Below are positions 54,181 through 64,000 of a stretch of DNA of 64,000 bases, one piece after another. Below the pieces are notes generated by a model that was not told where the DNA came from, made no database searches, and saw only the letters and a program-made list of their open reading frames with translations. Numbering within the stretch: the first letter of the stretch is position 1; each line of letters begins with the position of its first letter. The position numbers and the translations under genes were made by a program. The stretch is taken from positions 28,776,298-28,840,297 of the forward strand of contig OZ020267.1 in the NCBI GenBank assembly GCA_963971225.1. Direction: 5' to 3'. This stretch comes from Melieria omissa. Lineage: Eukaryota; Arthropoda; Insecta; Diptera; Ulidiidae.

Positions 54181-56021
54181 ACGAATGACTTTCCAAACAA
54201 AAGTTAATAAGCAAAAGCTCAACTTGATTGCAAATTTCCTTTTCATTCCTTCCTTTTTCATGCCTTCTATCCTTTGTGTTTTCATCTCTTGCTTGCCTTT
54301 GACTTTGTTGTTCTCTCAGTTTTTGTTTGTGTCTTGCCACTTATTGAACTTTTTTATCTGGTGTGTCAATATTTTTGCAATAAACAAGGCAGGTGCGTTT
54401 AGCTGAAGGGAAGCCATAAAAACAGAAAAGGTGCAAAGCAGCGCGTAATCTCAGCAATAAGTGCCAGAACGTGTCCTGGCAGCTGGCAACTGTTGCGCAT
54501 ACACACACTAACACAAACACAGGCGCCAAGACACATGAGGCAATAGGTGTACGGCATTACCAAAATATTGTTCCTGTGTTGGTGTTGTTGTGCGGCCTAT
54601 GTGCCGCGGGAGCTATCAGCACATTGCAGATCGGTGAGACTAAAGTGCGCCCAAAGTCAATGTGACGATTTTTATTGCGCTCACTTAGGCAATGTTGGCG
54701 TCATTACATATAAATATAAATGCATGCATGGGTGTTGTTGTTACACATTGGGCATAAATTTAGTGAAAGAAAAGCTTTGCCAAAATATGTGACTGCCAAC
54801 ACGAGCACAGAGCGCAAATAATGCGAACATAAGTGCTGTGCGCGACCAGACATAATCAACAGAAGACATATAGAAAAAGGATCAAAGGCCGTGGCAAGAT
54901 AAAAGAGATGTCACGTTTATATTTGATGGCTGCCAAAATTGTAGCGAGGGATAATGCGAAATTTTGCAATGTAGGAGAAGATAAAGTAAGTGTTGCAATA
55001 ATGCTGATGAATGGATGGGTTGGTGCTGAAAGGGGTGAGAGATTTTGCTTTTTTGTTGGAATGTTTATGATATAAAAGCAGAGTGAGGCTTTTTGTTCGA
55101 TTCAATGTTAAACCCAAATATGCTGAAATTCCTATATGTAACAAAACCTTTAAAAAATCAATTGAAAGTTGATCACAATTAGATCAAAAGATTTGCTTTG
55201 CCCAAAATTTGCTTTATGTTCTTTAATATGGAAATTAAACCAAATGTTGAGAATTCATAAAAAGCAGAAAATGATAAGCAACGAGGAAGTCGTAATGGAA
55301 TTATGGAAGAAGCTCAGAAGCAAAAAATATTTAAATGAGAAAACCAAGCAAAGAACACAAAAGATGCCGAAACTTATTAAAGCAAATCAAAATAAAAAAA
55401 ACAGCAAATAAAAACAATGCCAAACTGCCCGATTGATAAGAAGAAAGAGTGCCAAAAGATAAAAAGTGAAGCAGAATGCGGGATTTTATAGAATTTAGGA
55501 GATGCAATAAGGGGTTTTCACTGGGCCTAAGTGATGTCTTAGAGGCTTAGGGGCCCACCTACGTTAGTATTGGTGTAGCACTTTGAAAAGGAAAATAATA
55601 TTGAAAAGAAATATGTATCAAAATAAATAATTATTATTTTTTTATTTGCATCAGACAAATAAATTAATGTTCATCAATCAATTGGTGTCAACAATGGGAA
55701 ATAAAATATCGAAGCCATAATTTCTGCACAAGAGTAAACAGCCATAACCTCAATTTCCTGCTGTCTACAAGTTGACATTCGAAATTTTATGGGCGCACAT
55801 TTGGCACATTTTTCACTTTAAATATTTAAATTTAGCAAAACCAGCCCAACTACACATACACAAACACAAATATACATACACATAATTTCATACATGAATA
55901 GCCACACAAGGACACAATCGACACAATCGTTTTCGTTGCTTCCTTGGCAAATAACTTCATGTCCCGCCTATACGTTTTTTTGCATTTGCTAGAATTCCAA
56001 TTTCAATGCCTTTTCCCACAT

Positions 56022-56052
<31 letters not shown>

Positions 56053-58079
56053 AGAAAAGAAAACGCCACAACGGCGCAGACAAACGCAACGCGCCACATC
56101 GCACACTTTCAAGTCGAGAGTCAAATTTCCATAATGCCTGCGCCATGAAAATGCAATCGATTTCGAAGCACTGACGCATGGCAGCGGCTGACTGACTGAC
56201 TGCTTAGATGAGTTGGCGTGCGGTCCAACGGGCCCAGGGACGGCGACGATGGCTAGACGACTGCTTGACTGAGAGCTGCGGCGAAAAAGGGAAAATATTT
56301 GATTTCTTAACAATTCGATTGTGTATCAACAAAGCGTGCGCCACACAAACACAGCCACACATGTGAGCATTGATGCGCATGTGTATGTGTGTGTGAGTGA
56401 AGTGGAAAAAAAGGTTGGCATGTGTGTTGGAAATTTGCTTTTTTTTGGAGGGTTTTATTGTGTCTTAGGCAAATGAGTCAAAGTGCGGTTGGGTGGTTTG
56501 GCCAGAGCGGTGCGAGATATTGCGGACAGGAAGACTCACACGCACACACTGACAGATAGACAAATTCGAAGCTAGCATCTTGTTTAGAAAACACACATTT
56601 CTTGAGCATTTTACATTGGGTGGAACTGCGCTTCGAAGGGGCAAATAGCAGCTGAGTCAACACAGAAACCGTCGCGTGTGTGAGCCACCATTCGGCGCTT
56701 TTACAGCGGCATTCCTTACGAAGAACAAATGTTGTGAAATGTTTAAATTTGCATAAAGCTGTAGGAAGCGTTTAAGGTGGCTACGTAACAATGACAGCAC
56801 ACTGATTGATTTGAACGTAGGCGAAATATTGGACATTTCTCAACACTCATATTCTGATTTTGATGCGCTGTGAGTATCGAATGAATTTTCATTGATGGCC
56901 AATCCAAGTGACTGTAATGCGGCCCATAAATGTGGCGCGCTCCCGAAACGTGCTGTGAATGTGCGCGTGGTTGTAAATTTGCTGTTGTACACATTTTAAA
57001 TTGTGTGCTGCCAAACCGCATTTTCAATTTGTGGCAATAGCAGTCAATGTTATACGCCCACGCCATGGCGAAGCAGCTGGCGAGTTGAATGTCAGTGAAA
57101 GAAAGTCGACAGTGAAGAACTATAAATGCCAATGTGATTTATGCGGCCAATTAACTCGAGTGCCAACAGGATATCTATATAAGACTTTATATGTATATAT
57201 GTATTTATATAACTGTACATAATGAGCTGCTGGACAGTGATGCACAAGAAAAGTGGCCACTTGTGCGCCACTGCAGCAATTATTCGTGCAGGTAAGAAGC
57301 AACGTTCGATTACTTTCGAAAATTTGTAGTGTATGTTTTTGCTATTGTTGTTGTTGTTTTTATAGTTGATGTGATATGATTCACATTGATACACACATAC
57401 ACATACGCACAATATAATTGACCTAAATTTAAACAAGCAACGCTGCTGACAGGATGCGCGCTGCAGGAAACGTGGCCTCAATACAAAATAACTTATATGG
57501 CAACAATAAAAAATTCATTCACTTTTGCTTGAAAGCTGTTAAGTGGGCAATTAGGGTCATTCCAGAAGTGATTCATGAGCATTACTGGGGTTTTAAGACT
57601 TTTTAAACGTCAGAATAATCTCACTGTTCCTTGAAGTGAGTAATCGATCCCAAAAAGTTCACTTCCGCACGAGTCCACTTCCTTTTAATATGTTTGTTTT
57701 TATTTTTATTTTGTTTTTTTCAATTATCTAAAAGTTATTTTGCTCCTAAAATTCCGCAAAAAGCATCCTTGAAAAAACTAAGTCGATGGCATTGATGGTA
57801 ATTGATTTTTTAAAGAGGCATGAAGATTTCTATGTGCAGAGATTCCCATACTCTCCGTTTGAGGACATGGATACTTTGACAGTTTTGCCGAAATTTTTTT
57901 GTTGGACATGGGCAGTGCAGATCTGCTGACTGAGTCATTGTAGGATTTTCATAGAAAATTTGTGTGCTTTGCTTTTTGTGTACTTGAAAATGCTTTAGTT
58001 TATTGCTCAAATGGTTCTTTACATATTAAAAAATCGGAAAACTGTTCACTAAAATAAAGAAAAAGTGGTTTAACAGAAA
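54181..58079. other. Single-copy non-coding DNA
   Basis: No exon, RNA gene or structured repeat can be supported over about 3.9 kb. It has an AAAAC/AAAAG run at 56,026-56,064 and short CA/GT tracts near 55,855, 56,380, 56,530 and 57,390. GC-richer parts (56,080-57,300) carry opposing open frames without domains. Confidence 0.35.
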
Positions 58080-59935
58080 GTTTAAGCGACGAGCCTAAGC
58101 AACGAGACAGTGGCTTAGACACCACTCCGGTCGAGGTCGTGGGTTCGAGTCTCATTTAAGGTTTGGCATCGCACTATTCCAAATGTTCAATGTTTTCCTT
58201 TCTTTCGGTTGTTTCCAATGCCATAGACATCTTCTATCCTTCCTAAACCATTCGGAAGAGAAGGCCAGTGTAAAGTGCATCGGGCTCCCATACCAGAGGA
58301 CGTGGATTCGGTTCTCATTCAAGATTTAGCCTCGAACTTTTCTAAAAACTCTAATTTTTCTTTCCTTTCCATTCTTTCCCATTCCATCGAATTTTGTAAT
58401 CTTCTAACTTCTACAATCTTCTATTCTTTACATTTCATTCGGTGGGGAAGTCCAATGTAAAGTGCACCCGGGTCCAATTCCAGAGATCGTGGGTTTGATT
58501 CCCATTTAAGATTTAGCCTCGAACTTCTCGAAATTGTAGAATTTTTCCTTCCTGTGATTGTTTCATGTTAGATTGTTTCCCATCCAATCGACATGTGCCA
58601 ATCAAATCATCCATTCCGGAGGTCGTGGGTTCGATTCTCATTTAAGATGGGAACTTTTCTAAAATTTGTAATTTTTCCTTTCTTTTGATTGTTTCCCATC
58701 CCATCAACATTTCCAAATCAAACCATCTACCTTGAGACAATCTTCCTCAATCCTTCCCATTTTAGTTGGTATGAAAGTCCAGCGTAAAGTGCCGGGCTGA
58801 TATTCCAGAAGTAGTGGGTTCGATTCCCATTTAAGGTTTAGCCTCGAACTTTTCAAAAATTTTTAATTTTTCCTTTTCTTTAACTGTTTCCTACCCTAGA
58901 TATTTCCCAATCAAATCATAAATCTTGGGACAATCTTCTATCCTTCTCATTCCATCTGGAAGGGAAGTCTAGCATAAAGTGCACAGAGCTCCTGGGTTCG
59001 AGGTCCAGAGGTCGTGGGTTTGATTCTCATATAATTTTTAGCCTCAATCTTTTCTAGTTAAAATCTATTATTTTTCCTTCCTTTTGATTGTTTCCCATTC
59101 CATCGATATTTCCCTATCAAATCATCTATCTTGGGACAATCTTCTATCCTTCTCTAGTTTAAAGTACACCGGGCTTCTATTCCAGAGGCCGTGGGGGTTC
59201 GATTCCCATTCAAGATTTGGCCTCGAACTTTTCTAAAATTGTTCCTTTCTTTGGATTGTTTCCCATCCCATCGACATCCCAGGACAATTTTCTATCTTTC
59301 CCATTCCTTTCCGTAGAGAAGTCCAGCGTAAAGTGCATCAAGTTCCTATTCCAAAGGTCGTGGGTTCAAATCCCATTTAAGATTTAGCCTCGAACTTTTC
59401 TAAAATCTCTTAATATTCCTTCCTTTTGATTGTTTCAAATCCCATCGATATTTCCCTATCAAATTATCTACCTTGGGAAAATCGTCTATCCTTCCTATTC
59501 CTTTTTGTAGGGAAGTCCAGCGTAAAGTGCATCGGGCTCCTATTCCAGAGGTCGTGGGTTCGATTCCCTTTCAAGATTTGGCCGCGAACTTTTCTACAAT
59601 TGTTCCTTTCTTTAGATTGTTTCCCATCCCATCGACATCCTTAGACAATTTTCTATCCTTCCCATTCCTTTCCGTAGGAAAGTCCAGCGTAAAGTGCACC
59701 GGGCTGCTTTTCCAGAGGTCATGAGTTCGATTCCCACTTACGGTTTAGCCTCGAACCGTTCTAAAATGTTGAATTTTTCCTTTCTTTTGATTTTTTCTTA
59801 TCCCATCGACATTTCCCAGTCAAATCTTTGGGCAAGCTCCTTTCTTTCGCAGTCCATTCGTTAGCTCATTGTGAAGTGCACTAGGCTCCCATCCCAGAGA
59901 TCGTAGGTTCGATTCTCGTTTATAGTTTGGTCTCT
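58080..59935 (+). repeat. Tandem array of 11 tRNA-like monomers (~177 bp)
   Basis: Each unit has a tRNA-like head: GTCCAGCGTAAAGTGCACCG, then a CTCC-ATTCCAGAGGTCGTG block and a B-box close to GGGTTCGATTCCCATTTAAG. A fixed tail follows: TAGCCTCGAACTTTTCTAAA, a T-rich stretch, TGATTGTTTCCCATCCCATC, GACATTTCCCAATCAAATC and TTGGGACAATCTTCTATCC. B-boxes are near 58,142, 58,303, 58,491, 58,627, 58,817, 59,017, 59,196, 59,361, 59,557, 59,723 and 59,907. The mean step is about 177 bp. The first head (58,100-58,160) is the most tRNA-like, with TGGCTTAGACACC. None folds as a complete tRNA by eye. A related dispersed copy is at 24,241-24,640. Confidence 0.9.
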
Positions 59936-62851
59936 TTCTATCTTCTCCTTTTTGATATTTCATCAACATTTCCCAATCAAATCATTTACCTTGGGATAAG
60001 CTCTCTTCTGCCCCACTTCATTCAATGGCTGAGCATCACACTGCAGATTCTCGTTTTTTGTTGTTGTAAAAGAGCAACAACAACACTTTCAGCAGTGTAA
60101 GTACGAACTAGTCAGAAAACTACGCATTGCTCATCGAAGACACCAACCATCTGCGTTATTCATTCTTCTATCAGCAGCGGATGCGCATCGATAGATTAAT
60201 CACTCATTGAACCAAGAATTTCTATTGATTAATGAAAGCATTGGCCTTGTTGAAGGCCCTTGCTCCCAAACGAAATGAATAAGGAGAATCAGAACCAACC
60301 TCTTGTAATCCACACCCAATAAATTCAAATATTTCATCATTCCGATCCTTAAATAAGGAAACTAAATACTTATGACACACTAAATATTTCATGGACTAAA
60401 TTGAGATTGGCATCGCATCGATTGTCGAGTCACGGCTCGGGTTACCCCAAGAGTGCAGTGTTGCTTTGAAGTGCTAAAATTTAACCCTTGCCCACGCGCA
60501 TTGTGTTAATAAAGTGTGTATTAAATCAGAGATAAAATGAGCTAAATTTACACATTCCACTAAAACACATACACACACACATGCAAGAGTTTTTATAGTT
60601 TATGGCGGCTGAGTTCATCGTATCAGTAGGCATCGGCCGACCAACCAAGCCAACAGTTTCAACCAAACAAACTCAAACCACAAAAACCACTACAACAATA
60701 AAGCAGCATGTGCAAGGAATATATGTGGCTTGCTCTCGTATGTGTGTGTGTGTGTGCTCGTGTGTGTCTCTGCCGTGCCGCTGTAAGGTATAAACGAATA
60801 AAAGCTAAAGCCATTAGCTAAAAATATGAGCCGAAACGAGCGAACTTCCGAAAATTCAGCAACTCAGCGCACAACCGGAAGCGGCCGTACAAGCGGAATT
60901 AAGCGCAAGTGGGCGAGACTTCCGCGGCGCCGGGGCTATCGCTGTCGTTGATGCTGATGCATGAGGCAGTCATCGATTTTCAGCAACACGCATACACACA
61001 CGTACACATATACATTGCATATAGATTGCGGCCGAAAAAGGGGCGATGGAGGCAACTTGGTCCAGTTGAAATGTGTTGTGGCAAATGTTGTGTGTGCTGG
61101 TGGTGTTGTGTGTAAGTGTGGTGTTGGCTAATGGCAATGATGAAGATATTGTTTTGACCCTTTTATGGTTTGATATTACGAACACGTTTCGGAACCTTCA
61201 CTTGTTTGTTTTTTTGTTTTTTGTTTTTTGTGTTTGGTGGATTTTTTGTTGCAGTGCCTCTGGAACTGCAGAGAAACATAACAAAGTGTAGGTATATATG
61301 TACAAGTGTTATGTGTATTAGAAATATAAATGCAGTTCGACCAACCCGAGCGCATCGTATAAAAAGTGTTGAGCCATTGCTGCCGTGGGATGTGTACGCT
61401 TTCAGTTCGACAATAACTTGAAAGTGAATTGCACAGAGCACACTCCCACTCACACACACACATACACACACACATACACAGACACATAAATTCGCACATG
61501 AGCATCCGAGAATGGCGTAAAAGATATAAAACCTCTTGAAACAAACCAATTCACCAACACATTCACACAAAGCACACACACAGCGGCAACGTGCGAATTT
61601 CGTCCAAAGCTCGTTCACCGCTGCGCCTTTGTTGTCGGCTTAACGTGTACACGGCCTCAAATATTGTTAAGACATGCATTTATTTTTGGCCAAGCAGTAC
61701 ACAGTCAGTCACTTCAGCAGGTCGTGTTGTGGGTTTGTTGGCCAAAGCAAAGCTGCTGGTATGAGTGCGAAGGCGCTGGTTGCAAATATTTGACAGATCG
61801 CTCGAGTGCGCCGCTTCATATTTCAGCAGTGGGCAGTTAAAAATAGCCAACAGTTGTCTGTCTGTCTGTGTCGGAAGGCTGTCTATGCGGCGCCAGCAAG
61901 GCTAATTGAAACTGGCACTTGCTGTCGCTTGGCACAGTGTGGGCCAAGGCAAATGAAGCGCAACCTTGATGCAATTTTTAGTGAACGAGTCAACAGATTG
62001 GATTCGAATGCAATGAAATGCACTTTGAAAGTGTGAAAGCGTAAAAATTTAATCTGTCTAAATTTGGTTCAATGTCAACGTGTGGAGATGTAAAACAGTT
62101 GAAAGAGGGTAAAGGCAATGAACTCAAAATTCATGTGTGGTGTTTGAATGTTCAGAGACTGAAATGAGTGATGTGGCGAGGACAATTTCGACAATTTATA
62201 ATAACAGACACATGAAGGAAATCTGGTCATATCGTGGATGTTAAATCCTGAGATAAATTTACGGTGTTCGTGTCGCTTGATACCACCGCTTCTGGAGCAA
62301 TTCGCTTGAAGTGATTTCGCTAACGATTGAGTGTTTATGGCAAAACGAATCTGCCTGGTTTTATTTGTACTTATTGTATGCAATTGAGCGTTAAAACAGC
62401 AACAAACATTCTCCACCAAGGCGCATGTTGAATAAATGGCTCCATATGTAGTATGTATGTATGTATTTTGTATAGAATGTCCCAATAAAAGTGCACGAAT
62501 TAATTTGAAAATAAAAAAAAATCTCTTTATTTAGCGAGTAAAGACATTCTTTTGTTATTGTTCTGATTAAGTATGGAATCAAATATCTCTCAAATGGCCA
62601 CTGCGGTGCTGATCACAGGGATATGTTTTTTTTCCAATGTAATTTCAGAAATACATATGTGTGTAAAAAGAAGTGGCTTTATCTCACCAAAGACACGTTG
62701 GATCAGACATTGGAGATGTTGGATTCTTTGTGATTTTCTCGCCTGGACTAGAGATTTCATAAGATTCCAAAAAAAGATCTTGATGACCACTTAAAATAGG
62801 AATTTCGCGAGAGAATTCAGTTTGGAACTCGCTGCAACAATAAATCGATTA
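59936..62851. other. Single-copy non-coding DNA
   Basis: Contains (GT)n at 60,742-60,766 and (CA)n at 61,448-61,485. The GC-richer block 60,600-62,050 has several overlapping open frames without recognisable domains. No exon, RNA gene or element is supported. Confidence 0.35.
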
Positions 62852-63229
62852 CACAGTGCAACAAATTTAAAAAAAAATTTCGAGGGACAAGGTCAAACAT
62901 ATCTCATTCGATAGAGGACCTCAGTAGGTGAAAAAGTACCAAGGAATTTTTTCCGGGATATTCGAGCTTTTTTTTTAAATGCAGTTTAAAGATGGCGGCG
63001 TAGTTCCCCTTAGTGAAACTATTAAAACATCATATCTTTTGACTCAAATGTCAGAAAGGGATAATTTTTACGTCAAATGAAAGCTAATGATATGAAGTCG
63101 AAGAAACAATATTTCTTTTTGAAAAATTTGAATTTTTTGGAAAAATCCTTTGACACTTTTTCATCTACTGGGTTCCTCCATCGAATGAGACATGTTTGAC
63201 CTTGTCCCTTTTTTTAGTGTTGCACTGTG
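62852..63229. mobile_element. Foldback MITE with ~100-bp inverted arms and CACAGTG ends
   Basis: 378 bp. The ends are CACAGTGCAACAAAT and, inverted, CACAGTGCAACACTA. The arms then share GGGACAAGGTCAAACAT, TCTCATTCGAT, GAGG(A/T)CC-type and GTGAAAAAGT blocks for about 100 bp. The middle holds TCAGAAAGGGATAATTTTTA and CAAATGAAAGCTAATG. A rearranged relative is at 178-368. TTA flanks both sides and may be a 3-bp target duplication, but I am not sure of the exact ends. There is no coding capacity. The superfamily is not assigned. Confidence 0.8.
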
Positions 63230-64000
63230 TTATTGTTACAAAAGTTTTGACAACATTTTTGATACTAAATTTTAGTTAAATTTGGCTCAGGTGGGTATTT
63301 TCAGCTTCTAAAACGCATTCCCCATAAAAGCTAAAAAATATAATACGCATCGCATCGCTTCACTTCATTCGATTCATTAGCTTTGACAGCTCGATTTCAT
63401 TACACGTATTCATATAGAGGAGAATACAATGAGCGCATCAAATGAAAGAAGCAACGGAACCGACACAAGAAGCTCGGAATATTTCAACTTTTTCAATGCA
63501 TCAATGCGTTGACAGTCCATCACAACTTTTGTTTAAAAAAAATTTAAGTAAAACAAGGGGAGATCATGTTGCGGCATTTATTGTGTTTTAGAAGTTTTGA
63601 TGCGATGGATGTGAAACGCTGCGCTTAGTGTGTTTTAGCCTTAAGGGTTTTTTGAGTCGTTCAAAATGAAAAAAAGGTAGCAGTAAGATAAGTTATGTGA
63701 ATTTAAAGCATTTGCATTTTTGATAAGAGACTGAAGAAAGCATTGTTGTTGTGGTTGTAAATTTAAATCCTTTGCAAAAATTGAAACACTAACGTAAACA
63801 GTTTTACTCAACACTACATCACTTTAACAATTTTCAAGCTAAGATGGTAAAATTTGAAAGAAATATTGCTGACAGGTGTGGCAACCCACAAAAGAGTCAA
63901 GTGTCACACAGTGGTGATTCCAGAAAATATTTGATTTGAGTACGGAGAGCAGTACCGCACCCAGGGGGAGGGGGGTTAAGGGTTAAAATTCCCCAAATAC
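63230..64000. other. Single-copy DNA; possible start of another hAT-like MITE at the edge
   Basis: No gene seen. CAGTGGTGATTCCAGAAAA at 63,910 resembles the end of the 705-870 MITE (CAGTGGTGGATTCAGGG). The rest of that element would lie beyond the window. Confidence 0.3.

Noticed and set aside
57250..57310. 5' splice site after GTGCAG (GTAAGAAG)
   Set aside because: A consensus-like donor without an upstream coding frame or acceptor; such strings are common by chance.
58080..59935. CRISPR-like array (regular repeats with spacers)
   Set aside because: The whole 177-bp unit is repeated, with no unique spacers, and the sequence is clearly eukaryotic.
62470..62555. Inverted repeat ends AGAATGTC / GACATTCT
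   Set aside because: Only 8 bp pair, there is no target duplication, and the interior is A-rich low-complexity DNA.

Overview
This window looks like single-copy and repetitive non-coding DNA from an insect nuclear genome, most likely a dipteran and plausibly a tephritid fruit fly (inference). The DNA is AT-rich. It carries three Mos1-like (mauritiana-type) mariner derivatives, many (CA)n/(GT)n tracts, several MITE families and complex satellites. I found no host protein-coding gene, no rRNA and no convincing functional tRNA gene. The only long conserved protein is a retrotransposon endonuclease/reverse transcriptase. The window is best read as intergenic or intronic DNA in which repeat islands alternate with moderately GC-rich single-copy blocks (about 7.8-8.3, 12.2-12.9, 31.0-31.7, 38.5-39.1, 41.0-42.1, 45.6-47.4, 51.0-52.2, 56.0-57.5 and 60.6-62.0 kb).

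Layout, 0-20 kb: a fragment of a CACAGTG-ended foldback family; a small hAT-like MITE (705-870); a duplicated GCCGATTAATCGGC-bearing segment (2.9-3.6 kb); a 95-bp satellite (4.9-6.1 kb); a second hAT-like MITE (6.4 kb); a TTAGG-like tract (7.0 kb); a composite AAAAT array holding a deleted mariner (9.3-10.8 kb); a Jockey/I-type RNase H relic (13.7-14.4 kb); and a complete RTE-type LINE with an intact ORF and a 13-bp target duplication (16,010-19,284) inserted in a small tandem array. 20-31 kb: a ~133-bp-monomer satellite (20.9-22.6 kb, related copy in reverse orientation at 29.6-30.7 kb), a hAT-like MITE with a perfect 8-bp target duplication, a tRNA-derived repeat, a pogo-like MITE, and a nested piggyBac-like / tandem-duplication / mariner structure (25.9-27.7 kb).

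31-48 kb: a 1.2-kb ATTC/octamer array inside a putative element, duplicated retroposon 3'-end relics, a mariner with a different internal deletion, a degenerate mariner relic hit by a piggyBac-like MITE, a (GAT)n tract, a ~70-bp-arm near-palindrome, a ~245-bp satellite, another hAT-like MITE, a 5'-truncated fossil of the RTE family (44.0 kb), a third copy of the 133-bp satellite and a 400-bp (TTTTA)n array. 48-64 kb: two tandem-repeat families that share an exactly conserved 11-mer, ACTCATACGCC (ten copies, several spaced 196-197 bp), an 11-unit tandem array of tRNA-like B-box monomers (58.1-59.9 kb), and a complete foldback element (62,852-63,229).

There are no cooperating genes here; the interactions are among mobile elements (nesting, deletion derivatives that depend on transposase from elsewhere, target-site duplications, satellite amplification). 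The strongest candidates for something undescribed are the ACTCATACGCC arrays, the tandem tRNA-like array, the mariner lying exactly at a TA junction of a tandem duplication, and the octamer array that seems to have grown out of a transposon seed.
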